From Pelargonium nanum (lineage: Eukaryota; Streptophyta; Magnoliopsida; Geraniales; Geraniaceae), in the NCBI GenBank assembly GCA_036897485.1, contig JAYMTF010000540.1, forward strand, positions 1-34,165: DNA of 34,165 nucleotides, read 5' to 3'. Position 1 is the stretch's first letter. Every line of letters starts with the position of its first letter. The notes beneath the pieces are model-generated. The model did not search any database, was not told the DNA's origin, and saw only the letters and a program-made list of their open reading frames with translations. The position numbers and the translations under genes were made by a program. Shown here in pieces: positions 22,743-31,869 of the stretch.

Positions 22743-23044
22743 TGAAGTATCTTCAACTGAATTTATTCACAATAAAGAATTAACAAAAGAAAAAGAAAAA
22801 AATTGTCACAATATATTCATGTAATCAATAAACTATGCAGTTGAGCCAAACCATTCCCAAGGAAGAACAGCAAGACCTTGATCTAGGTGGTGAGTCTTGT
22901 TAGCATATAAGCAAAAGCAATCCACCTTTATTTTCTTTCTAATCACTATATGCAGTTGTCACAATATATATTTACGAGAATCATTATCAGCGTCAGTTTT
23001 ATCAGCACGAGCAGTTACAAGAATCGTTATGGGCGCCAGCTTTA

Positions 23045-23278
23045 TCAGTTGCACGAGCCAGGACGAGAAATTTGAGTGAGTGGATTGCACCCAATTGTAG
23101 GCACGGTGCCACGCTGCAATGAATGAAACTTCAACCCATTGTCCATTGGCAATTGCCATTGGTCTTGAGCACCTCTCAATGGCCTCATTGCACCAAGTTG
23201 TTGAGAAGACAATAACACATAAAAGGTGATGACAATGGCCACCATCAAGAACCCTTTGAAGTTATGAGACAAACCCAT
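23045..23278 (-). CDS. Small secreted two-cysteine peptide, CTNIP/SCREW-like, copy 1
   Basis: A 77-residue prepropeptide in one exon. A strong signal peptide (FLMVAIVITFYVLLSS) probably ends near LGA, leaving a proregion beginning MRPLRG. The C-terminal third reads LQRGTVPTIGCNPLTQISRP then GSCN, with exactly two cysteines, 12 residues apart, outside the signal. A basic site before a Pro/Gly-rich, two-Cys C-terminus is the layout I associate with CTNIP/SCREW phytocytokines, ligands of the receptor kinase HSL3/NUT in immunity and water loss. The CTNIP motif itself is not literally present, so the family call is tentative. A minus-strand TATA box (about 23433-23440) and two W-box cores lie upstream. 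Its near-identical sister is 1.7 kb away in the same orientation. Protease inhibitors or other secreted Cys peptides are less likely given the size. Confidence 0.8.
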   Translation of the reverse strand: MGLSHNFKGFLMVAIVITFYVLLSSQQLGAMRPLRGAQDQWQLPMDNGLKFHSLQRGTVPTIGCNPLTQISRPGSCN

Positions 23279-23432
23279 ATTTTATTATACAAAAAAATGA
23301 GTGAAATATTGGAGATTTTGATCAATGTGGTCTTGTTTGGTTGTGGGTTTTGTGATGAAAAATAGGAAAAAATAAGGTGAATTATTAGATGGATGATATG
23401 GTGATGGTTTGGTTGGAGGAGGAGAGAGAGGC

Positions 23433-23440
23433 TTTATATA
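23433..23440 (-). promoter_or_regulatory. TATA box, small-peptide gene copy 1
   Basis: The minus strand reads TATATAAA about 155 bp upstream of the ATG. The same box is kept in copy 2. Confidence 0.6.
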
Positions 23441-23483
23441 GAGGACTTAGTTTTGAATTGTGAATTCAATAAAATTATGAAAG

Positions 23484-23508
23484 TTTGACTAGGTGGTGCT
23501 ATTTGACC
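23484..23508 (+). promoter_or_regulatory. Paired W-box cores upstream of peptide copy 1
   Basis: TTTGACT (23484-23490) and TTTGACC (23502-23508) carry the TTGAC[C/T] core bound by WRKY factors. The pair is kept in copy 2, which fits defence induction. Confidence 0.5.
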
Positions 23509-23652
23509 AACTCTAAAGTTTTATTTTATGCTTTGATTTTGAAGGTTGAACTTGAAACCTATATTTGTTGGAATTGATCAACACAGTTACTCGGTAGCTT
23601 TGGCCTCAAACATGTTGTGAAGATGTGAAATCAATATGTTGGTTGGATCACC

Positions 23653-24489
23653 GATTTGATTTATTCGAACAGAGAATTGAATCAATTCACTAATCGAGTT
23701 TCGGTCATTTCAATAAAATTAGTTGTATGGTCTAATTTTCAGAACATTAGTCATTACTCATTAGCCCGTAATTAGAGCTCAAGTGTTATTTTTCTCAAGC
23801 GATATAATTAACTTAGCCTTGCGAGCCTCCCGTGCCTGAAATGCATTCTCGCGCTTTGATAATCTTCTTTTCAATCTTCACATGGACAACCATCATCGGA
23901 ACAAGAGTCTTATGACACTTGTTGCTCTTGAGGTCTAAGATTCGAATCTTAGTTGTTACGCTGGTGGAAAAAAAACACTAATTTTATTATAATGTTGTTG
24001 CCACCTTATTATTGTTTAAATATATAATTTTCAATCATAAAAGAACGAATAATTATTCCCAAAATACCCTTTTGCCAATGTCATTGTCATGTAAAATAAA
24101 GCTTCATATGAGAGATCTTTGGCCACATTTCCATCACCAAACCCTAACCCTAATTAACACCAACAGAACAAGAATGTGTTACTGAATTAATTATGGTTCT
24201 ATAAAAAAAAGTTGATATTGAAGGTGTCTATCATTTTTGGGTATAAACCGCTCGGGGTATAGTCGTAGTAAATACTCTTTATCTTTTTTTTTTATGAATG
24301 TGTTTAGCGATGATCAAATCTGAAAACTATTCCTTCAATCTCTTTCTGCGTTACCAATTGTGCTACAATCACGAGTGTAATTAATTATTTCTAAAATACA
24401 TCAATATCTATAGAAATTGTGTCTCCAAACTAAATGAATGTTTCTTCAGTTCTCTTAATTCCCAACAAATCTGGTATATATCTTATAAT
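23653..24489. other. Spacer between the two duplicated peptide loci
   Basis: AT-rich with no gene. About 23800-23975 has a tRNA-promoter-like GATTCGAATC and ends in a short A run, possibly a SINE relic. A double telomere-like AAACCCTAACCCTAA occurs at about 24139-24153. Confidence 0.4.
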
Positions 24490-24777
24490 AAAGTATCTTC
24501 AATTGAATTTATTCACAATAATCTTTAATTTCTGTTCACAATAAGCAACAAAATGAAAACAAATAAAGAATTCACAAAAAAAAAAGTTACAATATGTTCA
24601 TGTAATCAAACTATGCAATTGAGCTAAACCATTCCTTGTGAAGAACAGCAAGAGCCTTGATCTTGGTGGTAAATCTTGTTATCCATATAAGCAAAGTAGT
24701 CCTCCTTTATATTTTATTCCAATTTCTATATGCAATTGTCACATCAATTACGAGAATCAGTATCAGCACAATTTTTA

Positions 24778-25014
24778 TTAGTTGCACGAGCCGGGACGAG
24801 AAACATGAGTAGTTGGATTGCATCCAATTGTTGGCACTGTCCCACGCTGCAATGAATGAAACTTCAACCCATTGTCGATTATTGGCAATTGCCATAGATT
24901 TTGAGCTCCTCTCAATGGCCTCATTGCACCAAGTTGTTGAGAACACAATAACACATAAAAGGTGATGACAATGGCTACCATCAAGAACCCTTTGAAGTTA
25001 TGAGACAAACCCAT
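24778..25014 (-). CDS. Small secreted two-cysteine peptide, CTNIP/SCREW-like, copy 2
   Basis: A 78-residue paralog of the gene at 23045-23278, differing at about eight positions. These include Ser to Cys in the signal peptide, DQ to NL after RGAQ, one extra residue (PII for PM), and LTQI to TTHV between the two mature cysteines. The SLQRGTVPTIGCNP and SRPGSCN segments are unchanged. Concentration of change in the proregion and the inter-cysteine loop, with a fixed core, suggests both copies are functional peptides. The extra Cys falls in the signal peptide and should be removed with it. Function and family uncertainty are as for copy 1. Confidence 0.8.
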   Translation of the reverse strand: MGLSHNFKGFLMVAIVITFYVLLCSQQLGAMRPLRGAQNLWQLPIIDNGLKFHSLQRGTVPTIGCNPTTHVSRPGSCN

Positions 25015-25173
25015 ATTTTATAATACAAAAATTGAGTGAAATATTGGAGATTTTGATCAATATGGTCTTCTTGGATTGTGGGTTTTGTGAGGAAAAATTT
25101 GATTTTTTTTTTGGTGAACTTGAGAATATATGGATGATATGGTAGTGGTTTATTTGGAGGAGGAGAGAGAGGG

Positions 25174-25181
25174 TTTATATA
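25174..25181 (-). promoter_or_regulatory. TATA box, small-peptide gene copy 2
   Basis: TATATAAA on the minus strand, at the same place relative to the ATG as in copy 1. Confidence 0.6.
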
Positions 25182-25229
25182 GAGGATTTTTTTATAAAAA
25201 AAAATGTCAATTCAATAAAAATTATGAAA

Positions 25230-25255
25230 GTTTGACTTGTTGGTGCTATTTGACT
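25230..25255 (+). promoter_or_regulatory. Paired W-box cores upstream of peptide copy 2
   Basis: TTTGACT at about 25230 and again at about 25249 match the pair in copy 1, despite loss of surrounding identity. Confidence 0.5.
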
Positions 25256-25712
25256 GACTCTCTATAGTTTTCTTTTTATGCTTTGATTTTAAAGGTTGAA
25301 CTTGAAACCTATGTTTTGGTGGAATTGATCAACACGATTACTCGGTAGCTTTGGCCTCAAACATGTTATGAAGATTTCAAATAAATTTGTTTATAGGATC
25401 ACTCGTTTAATTTGATCACAGTTAATTAACAAAATTATATAGTATAATTTTAAAATAATATTGATCATTAGTAATGTATTAGGAGTATTTTACAAGCATT
25501 ATACACAATTGAATATAGGTCGTTAGTAATTTTAAAAATATTGGTTATTAGTGGGTTATTATGTATGCGGGATGATTTTCACCGCGCTATATATTAAGAT
25601 ATTACAAAAGGGTTTACAAGCATTGTACAAAGTTCGTTGTGAATTTGTACAAGACAAATTATTCTGCCCGACATGATATTTCATTAAGTAAATCTTATGA
25701 TATCCAACCAAT

Positions 25713-26237
25713 ATGGCACCATGTACATGGAGAACAAACGAACCATACGACATAATAATTATTGTATCAAACATTTGTTGTATCTTCGACTTTGATGATT
25801 TCCTTCCTTTTGAGTCAAAACATGCATATTTGTTTATGAATTTCAACACCAAAGCACTTGAGAATTCATATTTTGCTAAGCATATTGGATATGATCAAAG
25901 TATTGCCAACCAAGCAATATTTTTAGACGTATATCTTCCTATAGACTTCCATGTTCACTACATTAATTTCGATGTAACGTTTTCGCCATTCGCCAACATA
26001 AATTACCAAATCGAGACTCGTTTGTTGGACCTATAAGTTATGTCCCACGATATAGTTGATTTGAAATATCATCCGTACCCAAAACGCTCAAGAGTTTTTT
26101 GCCAAAGAATTGGATATGGTCAAGTATTTGCCAGACATGCACAACTTTTATATGCAATCTTTGTGACACACACATATATATCTTCAATGCATGAATTTCA
26201 AAGCCAATGTGGAATTGAATTTTCAGCAAAATGTTGA
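25713..26237 (+). other. Unassigned open segment: two consecutive in-phase frames
   Basis: A frame of 107 codons ends at 26036 (ends IETRLLDL) and another of 65 codons starts at 26040 in a neighbouring frame (starts MSHDIVDLKYHPYPKRSRVF). Codon use is unremarkable. Two parts share TTGGATATGRTCAA and GCCA-containing words about 226 bp apart (25880s and 26110s), and an inverted partial copy lies at about 25695-25717. It may be a broken gene or a diverged hairpin element; no family is recognised. Confidence 0.2.
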
Positions 26238-26439
26238 TCATAGCAAACACAAAAACATTGACTAATATGTTTTTCTAACAATGTTGGGATTGGTTACATG
26301 AATTATTTAATACAACTATCTAAGATCCTACATTCGTTTCTTTGTTTTTTATTTTAATGTATGTTCGTAGTATTCGACGAAAAAAATATCATTGTGATGA
26401 AATTTTGCAAGGCTTAAGGCGCTAACAACATTGTGAGGG

Positions 26440-26660
26440 TTGGAGTCAACCATTCAAGTTGTAGGTCAGGTCGAAAAGGCCTCATTTAAACTTGTGTGAG
26501 TTCATTAAAGTTCTGGGCAGACTCGATTACATACAAAATGTGGGGTTGATGTGGGTTTGCGTGAACCTGAAAAGACCAGAGAATTTGTTGGATCCAAATT
26601 TGTAATATTTTGGGTCGAGTTTTGGCTCCCGGCGGATTCAAATCAAAATTGTAAGTTCTA
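26440..26660 (+). repeat. Dispersed repeat relic, copy 3
   Basis: It contains GATTACATACAAAATGTGGG and ends GATTCAAATCAAAATTGTAA then GTTCTA, matching the other three relics in order and orientation of words. Confidence 0.5.
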
Positions 26661-27159
26661 ATTGATATGTGTTTTTTAAATAAAAAAATTCAGTTTGGTT
26701 CAATTTTCGGATCCAAATTGTCAGAGATTGCAGTTTTTAACCAGACAAATTCAGCCCAATCCATATAAATGTAGCTTAGTTGAATATTGATTTCATGGGC
26801 TTCAGCTTCCAAACCCTTTCATCCTAATGGGCTTTGTAAAAGCCCATTAACCAAGTTTTGGCTTGTCAATTGGTGAATAACTTTTTTTTTTTTATCTTGA
26901 ATATTTTAGTAATTCACACATCACTTGTGGTTAATAAAAATTAATAATTTAAACGTAATTTATGTATAGATGTTAAGAGATGTCATCTCTTCCGAGGACA
27001 TAATTGGTAGTAAAGGCTAGATGAGTCAATTACAAGTTTCAGACCGAGTTCATGTTGATAAAGTTAACTTAAATTTAGTTTGAAAATGTTACGGTCTTTA
27101 TCGGATTCTGAGTCGAGGATTCAACTACCCGACTCAAATTTTACATGATAAATTCTTTT

Positions 27160-28530
27160 GATATTTCCATATCGATCCGTCTTTTAGTGGCAACGATGAT
27201 TCACACACAATTACTATGCGTGCAACTGATTGCGTTCGTTGTGGACAAAAAAATTATATTACACATATTGAAAATATAATAATTAATAATAAACGAAGAT
27301 GTAATGCAATTTATTTAAAGATTCTCAAATATTTTATATTAAAGTATAGAATGTGACAATTATACATGTCGATACTAACACATGAGTACACAAGTCTCTG
27401 CACTCACGTTTTCTTTATTTGAATAATTGAAATTAGTAGGGGACTAGTGTACCCATAAATGTTTTATAGGCTCTAGCAAACAAGCTACCCAAGCTTAGGG
27501 GTTTTAATGACAATTCCATTAGCGTTAACCCAAACCCTAACGCGGCCTTCATCGTGGTCCATTGTCACCGCAGTATCTTCTGGCACAACTTGAACTTCCA
27601 AATCCGGACTCTGCCTCTTAATCGTAGCAGCTGCATATTGCCCATTCTTTCCTACTAGTTAATTCTGACCACGGTATATGTCCTGTTATAAAATGTTAAT
27701 TTCAGTTAATAATAACAATAAAATTGTTGCTCGTAACATTCTAAGCCATCGTTGATATTAATAAATGAAATCAACATCTTCAATCCAAATTTTCAACAAC
27801 TAAGCCTATAATGATGTGTGTTTGTAAATATATAAGTATATATGTATATTATTTGTTTCTATAATTTAAGCTATATATGCATGCATGAGAATATAATATA
27901 TATGGTACTAAAAAAGTACACTTACGTTGACATTTATCAGCCATATTGTTGCTAAATTTCTCTTCCTTTTTGGAGATTGAGTTTGATAAATATAATATTG
28001 CTTGAGATTGAGAGTTTTGTATGTTCAATATTTTTTTTTTATGTATCTATTTATAGAGTGCCAATCCAATTTCAAACCGATATACTTGAACGTTTACTTC
28101 TCTTTAATTACAAGTAATTAATGTTCACACTAGCATATACCAAAATACTATTAAAGAATATTAAAAATATATTGTTATTTTTGCATATTTTAATATTGAG
28201 AATAAAAAAAATATGAGTGAAACTTTTTTTGGCTTATCGAAAACATTATATTAAATTTCGCTTGTACGATTTCAACGAATTTGCAGATTCACGATTGGAT
28301 TCAACTTTTTAAAATGAGATGTCATGACTTTGTTTCCAACTTAATTTAAGAAAAACTTTCTCAAACTCTTTGCTTTCAATATTATAAGTCTTTTAAAATT
28401 TATTTTTTTTAATTAAATTTATATTTATGATGGTTGAAAATTTATATTTGCAATTCAATAATATTTATAAATTATATTTAAAGCACATATATATAATTCG
28501 ATTGTTTTTGTATTAAAGTTGTTGGATCAG
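27160..28530. repeat. Segmental duplication carrying inhibitor copy A
   Basis: It matches about 31870-33330 in the same orientation: the 3' flank (GGCAACGATGATTCACA, versus GACAACGATGATTCACA), the gene, and the upstream part (CTTGAACGTTTACTTCTC, TTAATTACAAGTAAT). The repeat spacing is about 4.7 kb. Confidence 0.8.
27485..27944 (-). pseudogene. Potato inhibitor I pseudogene, copy A
   Basis: Exon 1 is 27944-27926 (MADKCQ, where the paralog has MADECP) and exon 2 is 27682-27485. Exon 2 is 198 nt against 194 nt in both intact paralogs. The extra 4 nt lie in the WPELVG segment (TGGTCAGAATTAACTAGTAG), shift the frame and lead to an early TAA. Beyond the lesion the normal frame still reads VGKNGQYAAATIKRQ and VRVWVNANGIVIKTP then KLG and a stop. 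The reactive loop would have carried Met at P1 and has lost the conserved Cys (DHDEGR for DLRCDR). Both the frameshift and the loss of the disulfide partner argue against function. It is most similar to copy C. Confidence 0.85.
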
Positions 28531-28801
28531 ATTGCGAGGGTCCCCAAGGTTGTGTCCAAATTGCCGATTCTATTAGAGACAATTAAATTTATGTTACATT
28601 ATGAAAATGAATAATAAAAAATGTGATATAGTTTAAGAAACAATTTAACTATAGATTCCAAAACATTTTACATAGAAATACAATTTGACAATTACATGAG
28701 TTGAATACTAGCACATAAGTACTTATTATTACAATAATTGAAATTGGCAGATAATTATTTTCAGTAAAAGACGAAAGCACCCATAAATAGTTTACAAGCT
28801 C
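27945..28801. other. Upstream region of inhibitor copy A
   Basis: Non-coding, AT-rich. The part to about 28530 is duplicated upstream of copy C. The 28531-28801 part is the probable 3' UTR and flank of copy B. Confidence 0.5.
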
Positions 28802-29369
28802 CTAGCCAACTTGAGGGGCAGATGTGACATTTCCATTAGCGTCAACCCACACCCAAACACGGTTGCACCTAAAATCCTCCGTCACCGGAGTTCCTTCCAA
28901 CAAAACTATGGCGTTCACATTAGGGTTCTCTTTCTCGATCCTCGCCGCCGCGGTTTCTCCGCTTTTTCCTACCAGCTCCGGCCACGACTTCTTTCCTACG
29001 GTAAAAAACGTAATTTTCAATTAATACTCACGATAATATTGTTGTTTATAATCACATTTACATTATTATTCAAATCAGAAAGAGATTTTAGCGATTTTTC
29101 TTAAATCGAATTACAGTGTTAGCAAATCTATTAAATAAGTCACACATTTGATAAACTAATTAAGATCATATAACGAGATGAAGTGACAATTCAACAAAAT
29201 TTTAAAAAATTAGTTTTGACGGGTCAAATTCAAATTTAATTAGTAAATCGATCGAGTAAACTATAACAAAACCACATTGATTCAATATAAATTAAGCTAC
29301 ATATGCATGCATGAGCATAATATATATTGTACGTAAATTACACTAACCTGGTGGACAGAAACTAGCCAT
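28802..29369 (-). CDS. Potato inhibitor I family serine protease inhibitor, copy B
   Basis: Two exons, 29369-29348 (MASFCPP plus one base) and 28995-28802, with a 352-nt GT-AG intron, giving 71 residues. The family signature is clear: KSWPELVGKSGE, AAARIEKENP and NAIVLLEGTPVTEDFRCNRV ending TSAPQVG. Two Cys (residues 5 and 51) fit the usual single disulfide. There is no signal peptide, as in the cytosolic subgroup. Aligned to barley CI-2 (TM|E), the scissile bond is Glu-Asp, which predicts preference for Glu-cleaving subtilisin-like enzymes rather than trypsin. The conserved loop-supporting Arg corresponding to CI-2 Arg67 is Trp here (NRVWVWV). These tight-binding inhibitors act in wound and pathogen defence. 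Confidence 0.93.
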
Positions 29370-29740
29370 AAATATAATCGTCTGTATATATTATTGGTTG
29401 AGAGTGTGTATGTTCTATATAGGTTTTTATGAATGTATTTATAGAGAAAGGTTCTCAAAGAAATATTGTAATCCAAGTTTGAAATCAAACAGATATACAC
29501 AAGTTTGAAGCCGAAATCTTTGAACCTTACTTATTTTTAATAGTTATAAATGTTCACATCGATATAGATAATATTCAATATTAAAGTATATGCTGGTTTC
29601 AAAATATATATATATATATGCTATTTTTGATAATTATAGTATATTATATTGTAAGTTTGTTTAAGTGTATATATATACACACACAAGGATTGATACTGGC
29701 CTTAGTGGCCTATATTTTTTTGTACGAATATTAAAAAAAA

Positions 29741-29960
29741 TTATGACTTAATTTTTTTTCGGTTTATATCATGGGGTTCTTGAGCGGGCCCACACACTCG
29801 CGGTTGACACCTTTAAGCCGTTTTACCACACTCAGATTAATCCTCATTCGAGGTTTGTTCACAATTTAAGCTTTTACCTCTATTCATGAGTGTGTTGAGT
29901 GGGAATCTAATGCAAATGCTCAACTGCGCCACTACCCTTGAGTTATGACTTAATTTTTTT
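29741..29960 (-). mobile_element. tRNA-derived SINE with target-site duplication
   Basis: Direct repeats of TTATGACTTAATTTTTT flank it at 29741-29758 and 29943-29959. The body (29759-29942) reads on the minus strand as a 184-bp unit starting CTCAAGGGTAGTGGCGCAGT, with a good Pol III A box (TGGCGCAGTTGAGC), a degenerate B box (ACCTCGAATGAGG) and an A run at its end, merging with the target-site duplication. Size, A box, A-rich tail and a target duplication over 10 bp are the marks of a plant SINE moved by a LINE. Confidence 0.75.
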
Positions 29961-29989
29961 ATCTTCCCAATATTAGAAATTCAATATGA

Positions 29990-30200
29990 AGCATATATAA
30001 TTCGAATTTATTGCCAAGATATAGAGTATATGGAGGCGGCTCTCCTTCTTTGACCCACAAAGTAGGATAAATAAAATTAAAAGAAATGTATATACCAAGA
30101 AAAAGAAATGGATTTTTATGCTAAATGTATATATCATATATGCATGTGGACCATCCACTTGTTTCTGTGTTTTATTGTTTTGGAATTGCAATTTTTGTGT
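29990..30200. repeat. Distal upstream segment shared by inhibitor copies B and C
   Basis: It shares AGAGTATATGGAGG, GGCTCTCCTTCTTTGACCCA and a GTGGACCAT segment with 33320-33530. Gene B and gene C therefore share duplicated upstream DNA as well as coding sequence. The shared TTTGACCCA contains a W-box core. Confidence 0.75.
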
Positions 30201-30287
30201 CACAAAATCAAAAGTAAACTCATTTGAGTATCATATTAAACTATGTATTATAAAGTATTTAACATACTAATGCACGATGTCTTGATC

Positions 30288-30911
30288 ACTACTTGTTGAT
30301 TAGAGTAATCTATAATCATTACAACATATATTACAACATGACAAATTTACGTCAGTCTCATCAAATGTTATTTCACAAAATCTCTCAACTATGATGTAAT
30401 CATCTCACCCACGCTCCTGAGAACTTAATTATGTAAAATAAAATTCCTTCGGATTGAAATTCATATGACCAATGTCTTAATTAATCAAATCTTAGTAGTG
30501 AATCAATATCTTTTATTATTTGTGTCCGACTATTTATATACATTAAAAAAAAAATTTCAAACTGTGACAAATCTGTGAGAGAAATTTTTTTTGTCACAGT
30601 TATGTCACAAATTGTGACAGAAATCATATTTTTCGTCACAAATACACATTTGTGACGGAAATTTCCGTCATACACACATTTGTGACAACCCTAACAATGA
30701 TAGAAATATTTTGTCACAATTATCTCACAAATTACATTTTATAACTGAAATCCATAGATTTGTGACATAAATTTATGCCACACGGAAAGAGTACGAGCCT
30801 TGTAAAAACCACCCACCCACACACATTTGTGACAATCCTAACACCGACCACCACCCATTAATGGTGGCGCGTGCACTCACGGAAAGGGATGTTAAAAAAA
30901 GGTAGTGGTAG
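30288..30911. mobile_element. TTTGTGAC-rich DNA-transposon fragment, possibly CACTA-like
   Basis: About 30540-30790 holds at least eight direct and inverted copies of TTTGTGAC or TGTCACAAA, including the palindrome GACGGAAATTTCCGTC. Arrays of short inverted subterminal repeats like this mark CACTA and related elements. CACTAC occurs at about 30289 and GTAGTG at about 30901-30911, possible ends, but the inverted match is only 6-7 bp and no clear 3-bp target duplication is seen. No transposase is present. Confidence 0.4.
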
Positions 30912-31319
30912 TGAAGTCACCAACTCTATAGAAACCAAAGCATGAGCGGCAGCTGGCTCTAGCAAGACAGCACGGTTGCCCTGAGCACTTGCCGGAGAGT
31001 CACCGGAAAGAGCCCGAGCCTCCATTCGAGCCACCAATGACGGTGGCCCGTGCCCTCATCGTCCTACTATTTTATAGGAAGGATTTCATGCTATAAACAG
31101 TCCTATAGAGCGGTGAAGCCCTAGTTGGGCCAATTTCACTTCCCAAACAACCTTTGTTGCCTCCACCGAGGATCACAAGCCCACGTCACCGGGCTCAGCA
31201 ATTCTATTCCATGATGTTTTATTTAATAAATGCTATGATTTTATAACACTAATTCGATGTGGGAACTTGTGTAGACATTATATTAATATGTATAATTAAT
31301 AAGATCGCGTTAGCTTACT

Positions 31320-31560
31320 TACGTTAGAGTAGACAGATCGGGTTTTAGGTTGTTGGTCTGTAATTCAAACCTGATCTGAAAGTACTTCGAGTTTCGAGTT
31401 GAGTTTCAGTTTTTATACACAAAACGTGATGCATTGTAAGGGTTTTTTCCCACCCAATCAAATAAAAAAATTTACCATGTAGACCCGATTTGAACCGAAA
31501 GTTGATCAAGTTGGGTGTTGGGTGTCCATGAATTCGGTCTAAATTGTCAGCTCTAGCTTA
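31320..31560 (+). repeat. Dispersed repeat relic, copy 4
   Basis: It carries TTATACACAAAACGTGATG in the middle and ends TGTCCATGAATTCGGTCT then AAATTGTCAGCTCTA. This is the best-preserved end of the family and the reference for the other three copies. Confidence 0.5.
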
Positions 31561-31869
31561 GAGCTAGTAACGAAGTCTCTGTCTCTAGCCTATTTTATTA
31601 AATTGGTACCCGATTTGATATTCAAAGTTTCAAACAATTTATAGAGTTTCAATTTGGTTCTCTAACGTATGTTATTTAGTTTCAAATTGTTCCAACTCAT
31701 AATAGTACCGTCAAATTAGATTGGCATGAATTTTTTTTGTTGACGTGACAGACACGTGACTTTTAATTCAACTAAATTTATGAATAAAAACATTTTCAAA
31801 CCCTATCTATCGTATTTTTTGTGATCTTCAAACCATCCTTATTCATGATGATCTTCAACCTCTACCTCT

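Larger units (their letters stand above)
22743..23652. repeat. Tandem segmental duplication, unit 1
   Basis: It starts near GAAGTATCTTCAACTGAATT and ends near CCTCAAACATGTTGTGAAGA then GGATCAC. It matches 24490-25401, including promoter, coding region and 3' flank of a small-peptide gene. Unit spacing is about 1.75 kb. Confidence 0.85.
24490..25401. repeat. Tandem segmental duplication, unit 2
   Basis: The counterpart of 22743-23652. Similarity covers the 3' flank, coding region, leader, TATA box and W-box region, and fades just after CCTCAAACATGTTATGAAGA. Confidence 0.85.
25402..27160. other. Intergenic region without an assigned gene
   Basis: It contains the unexplained frames at 25713-26237, a repeat relic at 26440-26660, and two GCCCATTA-type motifs in inverted orientation (about 26797-26850). 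The rest is AT-rich with no recognisable domain. Confidence 0.45.
29370..31869. other. Region between inhibitor copies B and C
   Basis: No gene seen. It holds the promoter side of copy B (a TATA-like stretch near 29430-29442), a SINE (29759-29942), a segment (29990-30200) also found upstream of copy C at 33320-33530, a TTTGTGAC-rich element (about 30540-30790), a GC-richer stretch (30840-31200) and a repeat relic (31320-31560). Confidence 0.5.

Noticed and set aside
28811-29104. Plus-strand frames opposite inhibitor copy B
   Set aside because: The minus strand encodes a clear potato inhibitor I with splice sites; the plus frames are shadows.
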